Assembly (NCBI RefSeq): GCF_039555335.1
Contig: NC_092636.1
Coordinates: 54,677,706 to 54,741,705 of the forward strand
DNA: 64,000 bases
Direction of reading: 5' to 3'
Origin: Amphiura filiformis
Taxonomy: Eukaryota > Echinodermata > Ophiuroidea > Amphilepidida > Amphiuridae
Position numbers and translations under genes: made by a program
Shown: positions 21,061-31,943 of the stretch, one piece after another
How positions within the stretch are numbered: the stretch's first letter is position 1
Layout of the letters: every line of letters begins with the position of its first letter
Notes under the pieces: model-generated
The model's database searches: none
What the model was told of the DNA's origin: nothing
Seen by the model: the letters and a program-made list of their open reading frames with translations, nothing else

Positions 21061-21313
21061 CTCCAGTAAGATCCAGTATATATGTCAACACAAAATATAT
21101 TTGTGTCAATATGTAATAACACAAAATAATTATATTTGTGTTAATATTTATGACTTTAGTCTCATTTTACATTTGGACATATGCATCCTTACGACATTTT
21201 GCCTTACCATAAAAACTTGGGGCTTTATGGTGATATTGGTGGCCGCAATAATTTCGTACAGTTATTGAGATTTGTTTGAAATGGCATAAAAAGAATGAGC
21301 TGCTAAATATATA

Positions 21314-21891
21314 TGTGACCGTCCACCACAAAGTCGGTAAATTGTATTCTGAGTTACAGTATATAGAGTGTACATGAAGGTTATATTCATAGGTACCTTG
21401 GTGCTACACGTATCTCATTTTGCTAGTGCCAGTCAAACACCTTAAACCAAACAATAATCCTATTGTTGAAGAGGATAATAAGCTTCTACCTATGTCTAAA
21501 GAATTCTTAAATAGCTCTAGTCTTTGTCTGCTTTGGCTAAATCCTGTTCAAGTGGTGGGTTACAAAACATTGTGTTTTGTTTAGGTATGTATAAACAACA
21601 ATTAACAATGTGAGGACATTCCTGAACCTCGTTGACTTGGGGATAATTTGAAATGACCGCCAATTATTACTGTTTGCCAGCAATGTGGAAAAGGAGATTA
21701 CGTAGAACCGAAATAAGGTACCATTTTGTTGAAGGAGCAAATTTCAAGAAACCATAACCCCGCTTCTGGATATCGTTTGAAGTCAAATGATTTACCATTT
21801 TAAAGCGTATGATATTATATATTTTCTAATCACGAAATAAAACAAAATTGGCCGGGCAGACTTTACGGCTGGTTTGTGGTGGACGGTGACA
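21314..21891 (-). mobile_element. TIR element family B, copy B3
   Basis: The ends TGTGACCGTCCACCACAAA and TTTGTGGTGGACGGTGACA are near-perfect 19-bp inverted repeats, flanked by TA on both sides, consistent with a TA-targeting (Tc1/mariner-type) transposase. Two further copies in the opposite orientation are at 46255-50427 (split by another element) and 50911-51482. Shared internal words include ACTTGAACAGGATTTAGC, CCCAAGTCAACGAGGTT and GATATCCAGA.GCGGGG, read here on the minus strand. There is no coding capacity. Confidence 0.88.
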
Positions 21892-23352
21892 TATTTTGTC
21901 CACCATCTACAATAATTTGAATTCAGAAAACAGTTACAAAAAATTAAGAAGAGTGTACCAAAGCTTTTACTAGGATTGAAGGTGCGCGTGGATCACAAGA
22001 AAAGCAGAGAAGTCGGACATCTTTATTTTTTATATTAACAGGTTGTTTTTGTTTTCCTTAGAATATTTTCTTAACATAACAAATGCTTTAGTGCAATATA
22101 GTTTTTATTCCATATGAAGTGGAACGGTTTTAAGAACATAGCCACACCGAATAATGTATCTATATTTCAGACAGGTTTCCAAACATCATGAACATACAAG
22201 CAAATGTTGCATCATACTGAGCAAAGTTCACTGCGTTGCTTTTTGCATAATATATTATTTAGGCCTACTTATAACGTATTGTATGATTTGTCACAATGTT
22301 CAACATGGTATAATATGATGACACATTCTATACAGGATATTTAACCTTACCATATCAATAACTCGTGACTTCAAAGTAATATGTGTTAGTAAAAGTGGTG
22401 ATGCTGTGAATGATAGGAAATTGTACATATTGAGATGTATTGACGACATGCATTATATAATACTTGACAAATTGTACGCATTACTCAGTGGCTTTTATTA
22501 TCTTGTTAATCAGCCATCTGAACAAATGAAACGTGTTTATGTTTATCAACAGTTGTACCCATGCTATGGAACTCACTTCAAAGTGAAATTCAGAACTCTC
22601 TGAACATAGATATTTAGGGCAATCTTAAGACTTAATACTTATATTGCTTAAAATATTTTTAAAGGCTCTCCGAGAGCGCTTTGAAACTTTAGTTATCAAG
22701 GGCTATATAAATTGTTTTTGTTGTTGTTGTCTTCCGAATTGAACTTAAAAATAGACTATTCTATGAAAAGAATCCAGCTTCAATGCTACGCTGTCATTAA
22801 TCACCTGCAGCAGAATGTCATGGTAGAGTAACATATTAAGATTTTCTTACGAAATTCTGTTTATCGCGTTGACAAATGGTACTATTTAGTGCCAAAATTT
22901 ATTTTTTTAAATAGCAATAAAATAGAACTGTCGTTGTACGAGAGATAAGTACTTTCAAGTGACCGTATGGTAAACAGGTGTCATTCAAATAACGAATATG
23001 TAATCAGATCTTGACCAAGATAATTGACGAAACACGGTCCAGTAAGAGAATCTTGACTCGATACAGGAAGAAGTGTCCTATTATTAAAGTTATTACGAGT
23101 CAATGAGATGGTCATATATGTGTATATGGGGACTCGGTTCACTTTGTGTTGATGAAAGCAAAAGAAAAAGAAAACAATACGAACATTTCATGCAAAACTT
23201 CCTGTAACACAAACATAAGCAAAGAGGCCGCGGCAAAAAAACAAATGCTTTAGTGCATTATATTTTCATTCCATATAAGTGAAAAGGTTTAAAAACATAT
23301 TATTATTATTCAATTATTAAAACATTATATTTCAGACAGGTTTCCAAACATC

Positions 23353-23833
23353 ATGAACATACAAGCAAATGTTGTTCTGTCCAGATTAGACTATGCCAAC
23401 TCACTCTTAATTGGATGCAACTCTAGCAACATCACCCGCCTTCAGAGATTGCAGAACAGAGCTGCTCGCATAATCTTTCAAGTTGCTCGCCGCCATTCTA
23501 CAACTCCTCTTCTCGCTAGTCTTCATTGGCTCCCAGTTAAAGATAGAATCGCCTTCAAGACACTTTTGTACATTTTCAAGTCACTTAATGATCAGGCTCC
23601 TTCATACCTCACAGACTGCATTACCATAATTATATCAATCAGGTAGACCCGGTGTACGATCTGCTGCAGACATTTCTCGTATTGTCATCCCTCGGAATCA
23701 CCGGGTGGTTGGTGGTGGGGCTTTCAGCATTGCTGGTCCCAAACTTTGGAATAACTTGCCATCATCCATACGGTCATGTCCCACTGTCAGCAGTTTCAAG
23801 AGCCATCTAAAGACTCATTTGTTCACCTCATAA
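23353..23833 (+). pseudogene. C-terminal fragment of CR1/L2-like non-LTR ORF2 (copy 1)
   Basis: The plus strand reads VVLSRLDYANSLLIGCNSSN, LQRLQNRAARIIF, LHWLPVKDRIAFKTLLYIFK and APSYLTDCI; after a one-frame slip near 23635 it resumes with RPGVRSAADISRIVIPR, GGAFSIAGPKLWNNLPSSIR and SSFKSHLKTHLFTS before TAA at 23831-23833. This is the conserved tail of CR1/L2-like ORF2 proteins. The reverse transcriptase proper is absent. A 5'-truncated, frameshifted copy. Confidence 0.85.
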
Positions 23834-23942
23834 GATTTTTTGTTGTTGTTTTCCTCTTTTCTTTTTGTGTAAAGTGCTATGTTCATTTTCCTTGAATTTG
23901 TAATAGCGCTATATAAGTGCTGGTATTATTATTATTATTATT
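23834..23942 (+). mobile_element. 3' UTR and (ATT)n tail of the L2-like element
   Basis: TAATAGCGCTATATAAGTGC followed by GGTATTATTATTATTATTA is the usual 3' end of L2/CR1-like elements, which end in a short tandem repeat in place of poly(A). Confidence 0.8.
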
Positions 23943-24484
23943 AAATGTTCACTGCGTTGCTTTAATGCACAAAACATGTACATTATTTACTTTAACGTGT
24001 TGTATAATTTGTCACAATGTGAAAATGTTCAACATGGTATAATATGATGACACATTCTATACAGGATATTTAACCATACCATATCAATCAACTTGTGACT
24101 TCAAAGTAATATTGGTTGGTGGTGGTGCTGTGAATGATAGGAAATTGTACATTGAGATGTATTGACGACATGCATTATATAATACTTATTAAATTGTACG
24201 CATTACTCAGTGGTCTTTATTATCTTGTTAATCCATGGTTAATCAGCCATCTGAACAAATGACACGTGTTTATGTTTATCGACTGTTGTACCCATGTTAT
24301 GGAACTCACTTCAAAGTGAAATTCAGAACTCAAGAGAGCGAACCGTGGTTTTGATTCCAGGGAAGGTGTCTGTAAGAGGCTCAGCCATTAGAATAGGACT
24401 AACTGAGATCGCGCGCCAAATAAACTTACTGCAGTAATTTTCCTAGTCTTGAAATAGGCATAGATGGGAATCGAACCCGGTACA

Positions 24485-24918
24485 GTCGTCGAAGTAAACT
24501 TTATAAATCTAATGATATGTACTTAAAGTGTATGTAGCTGGGTTGAAAAGCCGGCGATCAATTGGAAATTTTGACCTTTCATATTGAAGATACACATCTT
24601 TTCTCAAAAAAGACCCAATTTTTTTTGGTGATTTGAGGAAAAACATTCATATCTTCAATACGAAAGGTCAAAATTTTCAATTGATTATCGGCTTTTCATC
24701 CCAGCTGCATATAAAAAAACTTTAAGTACATATCATTAGATTTTAAAAGTTTACTTCGAGGACTGTTAAATATTTAAAATATCAATTTTTAATCATTTTC
24801 CATTATATCGCGAATTTCAAAAAATCAGATTTATTTAATATCAGAATGACATTCTTCATATTTAGAATGCAATTCGATAAGTCTGATGTTCTCTCATGTC
24901 CTACAAAATACTGTCCAA
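24485..24918. mobile_element. Foldback element FB, internal fragment (unit 1)
   Basis: Contains the central inverted pair AAGCCGGCGATCAATTG / CAATTGATTATCGGCTTTTC and the right arm through TACTGTCCAAACG, but not the outer left arm. Full copies are at 29981, 30943 and 55714. A stretch resembling a tRNA B box (GGGTTCGATTCCC on the minus strand, 24468-24480) adjoins it on the left. Confidence 0.75.
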
Positions 24919-25566
24919 ACGTTCGCGCTATAGAAATTGTTGTTGTTGTTGTCTTCCAAATTGCACTTAAAAATAAACTATTCGATGAAAAGAATCAAAC
25001 TTCAATGCTACGCTGTCATTCATCTCCTACAACAGGATATGTCGTAGTAGAGTATTAAACACATTTAAGATTTTCGTACGAAATTCTGTTTTTTAGTATT
25101 TAGTACCATAATTTATTTTTTTAAATAGCAACAAAATAGAACTGTCGTTCTATGAGAGATAAGTACTTTCAAGTGACCGTATGGTAAACAGGTGTCATTC
25201 AAATAACGAATATGTAATCAGATCTTGACCAAGATAATTGACGAAACACGGTCCAGTAAGAGAATCTTGACTCGATACAGGAAGAAGTGTCCTATTATTA
25301 AAGTTATTACGAGTCAATGAGATGGTCATGTATGTGTATATGGGGACTCGGTTCACTTTGTGTTGATGAAAGCAAAAGAAAAAGAAAACAATACGAACAT
25401 TTCATGCAAAACTTCCTGTAACACAAACATAAGCAAAGAGGCCGCGGCAAAAAAACAAATGCTTTAGTGCATTATATTTTCATTCCATATAAGTGAAAAG
25501 GTTTAAAAACATATTATTATTATTCAATTATTAAAACATTATATTTCAGACAGGTTTCCAAACATC

Positions 25567-25750
25567 ATGAACATACAAGCAAATGTTGTTCTGTCCAGAT
25601 TAGACTATGCCAACTCACTCTTAATTGGATGCAACTCTAGCAACATCACCCGCCTTCAGAGATTGCAGAACAGAGCTGCTCGCATAATCTTTCAAGTTGC
25701 TCGCCGCCATTCTACAACTCCTCTTCTCGCTAGTCTTCATTGGCTCCCAG
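25567..25750 (+). pseudogene. L2-like ORF2 C-terminal fragment (copy 2), left half
   Basis: Identical in content to 23353-23536, reading VVLSRLDYANSLLIGCNSSN to LLASLHWLP, where the inserted element begins. Translation runs on for 40 meaningless codons into the insertion. Confidence 0.85.
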
Positions 25751-26310
25751 CAGGGGGGGCCGGCCAAGATTGGCTGAATTTTGACGTTGTCATTGGTTTT
25801 ACACGTAAACACAAAAATGTCTCAAATTATTCCAAAACTGTACGTATGTTATTAAGCACTATTTTATCAGTCTAAATCCGTTGAGGTTCGCCAGTGAACC
25901 TCATTGTAAGTACTGTTTTTTGAATGTTTTGTATGAATAACGCACGGTATGTTTATGATATATACCTACAATTTCCCCGATTGTGTATCACGGTTCGCTT
26001 GGTCTAATGGTAACGGGTCTCGCCTGCGGTGCATAGGGTCCAGAGATCGAGTCCCGCTCACTCCCGGCTATAATATTTTTTTTTCTTCACATTTATTTTG
26101 AATCCAAAAATATTTATTTTTATGTGAAAATTTATACATTCACTGAGAAATATATTTTGTGCATTTTTTTTCTGTAACGGGGCCAATAGAGCTAAAAACA
26201 CAACTCAGCACGGGGCGTCCAATGTCCAGGCAGTGTTGCCGTCATATTGTCTGTTTTGTTTACGATATTGGCTGTTGCCACAGTGAATAATGTAGTCCAC
26301 CATCGTCTGG
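25751..26310 (+). mobile_element. 560-bp hAT-like element carrying a tRNA-like unit
   Basis: GCTCCCAG lies directly outside both ends (25743-25750 and 26311-26318), a perfect 8-bp target duplication; the first copy of the tandem duplication supplies the exact empty site. The left end starts CAGGGGGGGCCGG and the right end finishes CATCGTCTGG, weakly inverted (CAG...CTG). An 8-bp duplication with CAG-type termini suggests hAT mobilisation. The middle holds a tRNA-like sequence with a downstream T-run (25990-26080). No protein is encoded. A SINE-type origin is the alternative, but there is no tail repeat and the duplication length is exactly 8. Confidence 0.78.
25990..26080 (+). ncRNA. tRNA-like sequence with A box, B box and T-run
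   Basis: GGTTCGCTTGGTCTAATGGT resembles a tRNA 5' half with an A box (TGGTCTAATGG). CTCGCCTGCGGTGCATAGGG and GATCGAGTCCCGC follow at tRNA-like spacing, the latter close to the B box consensus GGTTCGANTCC. Nine thymines at about 26071-26079 can serve as an RNA polymerase III terminator. The D- and T-stems do not pair well by eye, so this is a tRNA-derived promoter and not a functional tRNA. Confidence 0.55.
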
Positions 26311-26318
26311 GCTCCCAG

Positions 26319-26615
26319 TTAAAGATAGAATCGCCTTCAAGACACTTTTGTACATTTTCAAGTCACTTAATGATCAGGCTCCTTCATACCTCACAGACTG
26401 CATTACCATAATTATATCAATCAGGTAGACCCGGTGTACGATCTGCTGCAGACATTTCTCGTATTGTCATCCCTCGGAATCACCGGGTGGTTGGTGGTGG
26501 GGCTTTCAGCATTGCTGGTCCCAAACTTTGGAATAACTTGCCATCATCCATACGGTCATGTCCCACTGTCAGCAGTTTCAAGAGCCATCTAAAGACTCAT
26601 TTGTTCACCTCATAA
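26319..26615 (+). pseudogene. L2-like ORF2 C-terminal fragment (copy 2), right half
   Basis: Continues the fragment interrupted at 25750: VKDRIAFKTLLYIFK, then after the same frame slip as in copy 1, RPGVRSAADISRIVIPR to THLFTS and TAA. Its 3' UTR and (ATT)n tail follow to about 26726. Sharing the frame slip shows it predates the duplication. Confidence 0.85.
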
Positions 26616-27270
26616 GATTTTTTGTTGTTGTTTTCCTCTTTTCTTTTTGTGTAAAGTGCTATGTTCATTTTCCTTGAATTTGTAATAGCGCTATATAAGT
26701 GCTGGTATTATTATTATTATTATTAAATGTTCACTGCGTTGCTTTAATGCACAAAACATGTACATTATTTACTTTAACGTGTTGTATAATTTGTCACAAT
26801 GTGAAAATGTTCAACATGGTATAATATGATGACACATTCTATACAGGATATTTAACCATACCATATCAATCAACTTGTGACTTCAAAGTAATATTGGTTG
26901 GTGGTGGTGCTGTGAATGATAGGAAATTGTACATTGAGATGTATTGACGACATGCATTATATAATACTTATTAAATTGTACGCATTACTCAGTGGTCTTT
27001 ATTATCTTGTTAATCCATGGTTAATCAGCCATCTGAACAAATGACACGTGTTTATGTTTATCGACTGTTGTACCCATGTTATGGAACTCACTTCAAAGTG
27101 AAATTCAGAACTCAAGAGAGCGAACCGTGGTTTTGATTCCAGGGAAGGTGTCTGTAAGAGGCTCAGCCATTAGAAAAGGACTAACTGAGATCGCGCGCCA
27201 AATAAACTTACTGCAGTAATTTTCCTAGTCTTGAAATAGGCATAGATGGGAATCGAACCCGGTACAGTCG

Positions 27271-27701
27271 TCGAAGTAAACTTTATAAATCTAATGATAT
27301 GTACTTAAAGTGTATGTAGCTGGGTTGAAAAGCCGGCGATCAATTGAAAATTTTGACCTTTCATATTGAAGATACACATTGTTTTATCAAAAAGACCTAA
27401 TTAGTTTTGGTGTTTTAAGGAAAAACATTCATATCTTCAATACGAAAGGTCAACATTTTCAATTGATTATCGGCTTTTCATCCCAGCTGCATATAAAAAA
27501 ACTTTAAGTACATATCATTAGATTTTAAAAGTTTACTTCGAGGACTGTTAAATATTTAAAATATCAATTTTTTAATCATTTTCCATTATATCGCGAATTT
27601 CAAAAAATCAGATTTATTTAATATCAGAATGACATTCTTCATATTCAGAATGCAATTCGATAAGTCTGATGTTCTCTCATGTCCTACAAAATACTGCCCA
27701 A
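27271..27701. mobile_element. Foldback element FB, internal fragment (unit 2)
   Basis: Duplicate of 24485-24918 with a few point changes, including an altered loop region (27375-27420). Confidence 0.75.
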
Positions 27702-27899
27702 ACGTTCGCGCTATAGAAATTGTTGTTGTTGTTGTCTTCCAAATTGCACTTAAAAATAAACTATTCGATGAAAAGAATCAAACTTCAATGCTGCGCTGTC
27801 ATTCATCTCCTACAACAGGATATGTCGTAGTAGAGTATTAAACACATTTAAGATTTTCGTACGAAATTCTGTTTTTTAGTATTTAGTACCATAATTTAT

Positions 27900-28070
27900 T
27901 TTTTTAAATAGCAATAAAATAGAACTGTCGTTGTACGAGAGATAAGTACTTTCAAGTGACCGTATGGTAAACAGGTGTCATTCAAATAACGAATATGTAA
28001 TCAGATCTTGACCAAGATAATTGACGAAACACGGTCCAGTAAGAGAATCTTACAGGCAGAAGTGTCTTAT
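27900..28070 (+). repeat. Long-repeat block beta (third copy)
   Basis: CAGGTGTCATTCAAATAACG through CACGGTCCAGTAAGAGAATC is shared with 22975-23050, 25185-25265 and 30690-30765. The sequence after AGAATCTT differs between copies and shows which copies recombined to make the tandem duplication. Confidence 0.8.
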
Positions 28071-28299
28071 TATTAAGGTTGAAATCGTTCAGGCATACTA
28101 TAGTAATCACTTTGAGGTAGAACTTTATTAAATGTACTAAGAAATTGTCCAAATTGAGGAAAACAATACGAAGGGATCAGATATTTACGCGTTTTTAAAA
28201 CTCCCTTGATAACATTGCATTCAAACGAATACAAACATGTGGATCACAAAACAATAAATAAAGAAGCCCGGCAAAAGAGTCAGCGATGTGCTCGTATAT

Positions 28300-28600
28300 A
28301 TTAACGGGTTGTTTTGCACAGAATGTTCGCAAAACATTCCAAATGTTTTTATAATACTGAGTGATTTATTATGTCGTTTTAAAAGCTTTCAGTGATCCTA
28401 CTTTATTCCAAATCATACAATCAATAAGTGAACAGGATTTGAAAACAACGCTGTGTTTAGTACTACATGTAGGTTACCAAACAATATTGCAATGCTTGTT
28501 GTTTTCATCATACTGAATAAACTTTATTTTATTGCTTAAATGCAGTTTATTGTATTGCATTAATGCAGGATATAAAATCATACAATAATGTTAGATACAA
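28300..28600 (+). repeat. Diverged long-repeat block alpha, copy 2
   Basis: Matches 20725-20990 in order (GGTTGTTTTGC, AAAACATTCCA, CAAATCATAC, GTTGTTTTCATCATACTGAA), with many substitutions. Confidence 0.6.
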
Positions 28601-28669
28601 TACCTGTTTTACCTGTCTATTTCTAAATTCTAGTACGCGGCAAATAATATGTGAATATTTCGACTGCTC

Positions 28670-28805
28670 AGTACCAGAAGTGGGTAAGTGCAAGCTGTCA
28701 TGTGTAGCTGCATGCCATTTAGATGAGTATAATACACTGTGTGTAAATTGCCCAATGTTCACAAGGCAGCTATTACACTTACACACTTCTGGCACCGAGC
28801 AGTCG
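28670..28805. repeat. Inverted repeat, about 30-bp arms
   Basis: CGACTGCTCAGTACCAGAAG..GTAAGTG at 28670 pairs with CACTTAC..CTTCTGGCACCGAGCAGTCG ending at 28805, with 3 mismatches and about 75 bp between the arms. Probably a small foldback/MITE. Confidence 0.75.
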
Positions 28806-28877
28806 ATTTATGACTTCCCAATCTCATTTGATATGTGGACACAAAGAAACACATCCTTCGGGGACATCATGGTGATA

Positions 28878-29300
28878 TTGGTGGCCGCAATATTTTCATA
28901 CAGTTATTGAGATTTATTGACAAAATGGATGCTAAGATAATGCAAATTGAACATTGTATTCATGTTATTGCTTTATTAAGGTGGAATAAACAGGCAAAAT
29001 AGTAACTATTTTAAACCGAATTGTATATAAATAAGCATCTTTCATTGTCTTAAAATGCACCGTAATTGCATTTGATCGATATGTTTTGCAGTTGCGTGTG
29101 AAATTGCAGGTGTAGTATTTGAAAAACAGTTACAAAGAATCACCAAGACTAATTAGACTCGATATTTTTCTGGGATTGATGGTGCGTGTGGATCACAATA
29201 ATAAACAAAAAAAAGTCGAACACCTGTTGTCATATTAGCAGGCCGCAATATTTTCATACAGTTATTGAGATTTATTGACAACATAGTATTATGCTGAGAT
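28878..29300 (+). repeat. Two local copies of a GGCCGCAATATTTTCATAC block
   Basis: GGCCGCAATATTTTCATACA followed by GTTATTGAGATTTATTGACA occurs at 28880 and 29241, with a weaker copy at 21241. The following AGATAATGCAAATTGAA also recurs. Part of the old long-repeat mosaic. Confidence 0.7.
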
Positions 29301-29535
29301 AATGCAAATTAAAGATTATTGTTTTGGAGTAAGCAGGAAAAATACGAAATATTTTAACCTGAATTGTATAGCATCTTTCATTGTCTTAAAAAGCACCGTG
29401 ACTCGATCTGCGTGTGATATTGCAGTTGACATAATCATTTACTTTTTCTACCATCTTCAATATTATGTACGTATTAATTCAAAAAACAGTTGCAAAGAAT
29501 TACCAAGACTATCATACTTTGAAACTTTGGTTATT

Positions 29536-29570
29536 ATGCGCTATTGTTGTTGTTGTTGTTGTTGTCCTGG
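29536..29570 (+). repeat. (TTG)n tail following GCGCTA
   Basis: ATGCGCTATTGTTGTTGTTG is the same 3'-end signature (GCGCTATA...TTGTTGTTG) seen at 22690, 24927 and 27710. It suggests a SINE- or LINE-type 3' end that recurs in this region. Confidence 0.55.
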
Positions 29571-29980
29571 ATTGTTAAATATCATAAACATCATTGTTGT
29601 TATTTCAGAGTCAAGGATAAAGTTTAAGACAAAAAAGAATATTTTATTCTATTTATGTTTAGGGATATGGGACAAGTATATAATTTTTTATCGAAATGAT
29701 AGTTAATCCTAAAAATCAAAATGTCTATTTCAAATGTCAAGCCTGAATGTGTTATATTTTGGCCAGAAATAAATTTTCATTTTAATTTGAAAGGTAAATT
29801 CTAGACTGGTAAAGAGGCAATGGTTATAGTCCATATTGCACTAAAAATAGACTATTCGTATTAAAATTCCCATTTAAAAGAAGTGTTATCCAGCTTTGAA
29901 AGTATACTGCCATTACTCTCTTACAACCGGATATGTCATGGTAGAGTAAAATAATTAAGATTTTTCTTCTTTTTATCGCG

Positions 29981-30572
29981 TTAAGGGATCTAGAATGAGC
30001 GTTTATGGCGTTTCGACAGTATTTTTTGTGGGACATGAGAGCACCTCAGACGTATCGAATTGCATTCTGAATACGAAGCATGTCTTTCTGATATCAAATA
30101 ATTTTCATTTTTTGAAATTCACGATATAATACAAATTTTATGACAAATTATTAAAATTTGATATTTTTCAAATTTTTGATATATAACAGTCCTCGAAATA
30201 AATTTTATAAATCTAATGATATATTCTTGAAGCGTATGTAGCTGAGAGGAAAAGCCGACGATCAATTGAAAATTTTGACCTTTTATATTGAAGATATGGA
30301 TTTTTTCCCAAAAACACCTATTTTTTTGGTGTTTTGGGAAAAAAATCCTTATCTTCAATACGAAAGGTCAAAATTTTCAATTGATCGTCGGCTTTTCATC
30401 CCACCTACATACACTTAAAGTATAAATCATCAGATTTATAAAGTTTACTTCAAGTACTGTTAAATATCAAAAATATCAATTTTTTATGATTTGCCATAAA
30501 ATGTGTATTAAATTGCGAATTTCAAAAATTCAACAATAAATACTGTCCAAACGTTTATACCCCTTCCCTTAA
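29981..30572. mobile_element. Foldback element FB, copy 1, TTAA-flanked
   Basis: TTAA stands at both ends (29981-29984, 30569-30572). The element starts GGGATCTAGAATGAGCGTTT and ends, inverted, ...ATACCCCTTCCC. The two halves form a long inverted repeat meeting at about 30315, with arms such as CTTCAATACGAAAGGTCAAA facing TTTGACC...TATTGAAG. The right arm lacks about 70 bp. The flanks TTTATCGCG and CAATTG...GGTACC are found joined, without the element, at about 22862-22890, a paralogous empty site. No protein is encoded. Confidence 0.88.
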
Positions 30573-30584
30573 CAATTGCTATTT

Positions 30585-30912
30585 TTGGTACCTTAATTTA
30601 TTATTAAAAACAGCAATAAAAATAGAACTGTTATTCTTCGAGAGATTTAAATAGTAATTTCAAGTGACTTTATTTTCATATCATGACAGAACAGATGTCA
30701 TTCAAATAACGAATATGTAATCAGATCTTGACCAAGATAATTGACGAAACACGGTCCAGTAAGAGAATCTTGATTTGATACAGGCAGAATTGTCTTATTA
30801 TTAAAGTTGAAATCGTTCAGGCATATCACTTCGTGGTATATAGAATACGTGTGACAGATGGTCCTGTGCATAGATGAGACTCGGTTGATTTTGTCTGAAG
30901 CAAAGGTTCTCG
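30585..30912 (+). repeat. Long-repeat block beta (fourth copy)
   Basis: AATAGAACTGTTATTCTTCG through CACGGTCCAGTAAGAGAATC to GAAATCGTTCAGGCATA matches 27915-28100 and, less well, 22930-23100. It supports an ancient array of long repeats across 20.7-32 kb. Confidence 0.75.
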
Positions 30913-30942
30913 TTGCACTACTTGACATTATGCCTTAGTTTG

Positions 30943-31610
30943 TTAAGGGATCTAGAATGAGCGTTTATTGCGTTTCGACAGTATTTTTTTGTGGGACATG
31001 AGAGCACCTCAGACCTATCGAATTGCATTCTGAATACGAAGCATGTCTTTCTGATATCAAATAATTTTCATTTTTTGAAAATCACAATATAATACAAATT
31101 TTATGACAAATTATAAAAATTTGATATTTTTCAAATTTTGATATATAACAGTCCTCGAAGTAAATTATATAAATCTAATGATATATTCTTAAAGTGTATG
31201 TAGCTGGGAGGAAAAGCCGACGGTCAATTGAAAATGTTGACATTTCATATTGAAGATATGGATTTTTTTCCCAAAAAGACCTATTTTTTTGTTGGTGTTT
31301 TGGGGAAAAAATCCATATCTTCAATACAAAAGGTCAAAATTTTCAATTGATCGTCGGCTTTTCATCCCACCTACATACTTTTAAGTATAAATCATCAGAT
31401 TTATAAAGTTTACTTCGAGTACTGTTAAATATCAAAAATATCAATTTTAATGATTTGCCATAAAATGTGTATTAAATTGCGAATTTCAAAAATCAAAATT
31501 ATTTGATATCAGAAAGACATTCTCCGTATTCAGAATGCAATTCGATATGTCTGATGTGCTCTAATGTCCCAAAATAAATACTGTCCAAACGTTCATACCC
31601 CAGCCCTTAA
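30943..31610. mobile_element. Foldback element FB, copy 2, TTAA-flanked
   Basis: 668 bp between TTAA at 30943-30946 and 31607-31610. Full-length left and right arms, centre at about 31285. The outer sequences GGGATCTAGAATGAGCG and, inverted, GGGCTGGGGTATGAACG are similar but not identical, while the inner arms pair much better. Its left flank GGTTCTCGTTGCAC...GTTTGTTAA is repeated at 31910-31947, where another TTAA element is inserted. Confidence 0.88.
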
Positions 31611-31943
31611 TATATAAGCACTTTGTCTTGATGAAAGCAAAAAAAAAATGTCCAAATTGGGAAGGGTGAAAGTGATACAAAAAGGTAAGATATTTAAACT
31701 CCCTATTATGGTGACAATACATTCAAACAAGCACAATCATGTTCAGTGTTAGTTCAGTTAGTGTTTCTTAAAGAAAACTCGTGTCAATTTGTTTTTAAAA
31801 TTCATTGTCTTTTCAAGCAGTTAACCGTCGCAGATGAGTTGAAATACAATGGGCGATGGAAATAACGATGAAATGGACACAATCGACTGCTTATAAGTAG
31901 GTTCTCGTTGCACCACTTTACAATATTTATCACTGTGCCTTTG

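Larger units (their letters stand above)
22930..25143 (+). repeat. Recent 2.2-kb tandem duplication, unit 1
   Basis: From about 22950 the sequence repeats almost perfectly 2214 bp later (for example ATGAACATACAAGCAAATGT at 23353 and 25567), and this continues to the end of the unit. It holds the end of a non-LTR element and part of a foldback element. The near-identity makes the duplication recent. The junction at about 24960-25270 is a hybrid: its left side resembles 27743-27900, its right side resembles 22940-23100. Confidence 0.9.
25144..27927 (+). repeat. Recent 2.2-kb tandem duplication, unit 2, with 560-bp insertion
   Basis: Near-identical to 22930-25143 apart from an inserted element (25751-26310) and a few substitutions and 1-bp indels. 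The copy offset changes from 2214 before the insertion to 2783 after it, accounting for the element plus its target duplication. The insertion therefore postdates the duplication. Confidence 0.9.

Noticed and set aside
25990..26080. Functional tRNA gene
   Set aside because: A and B boxes and a T-run are present, but D- and T-stems do not pair convincingly and no acceptor stem can be matched.
29302..29706. 134-codon frame with a poly-cysteine stretch
   Set aside because: The cysteine run is a (TTG)n retroelement tail read in frame; flanks belong to diverged repeats.
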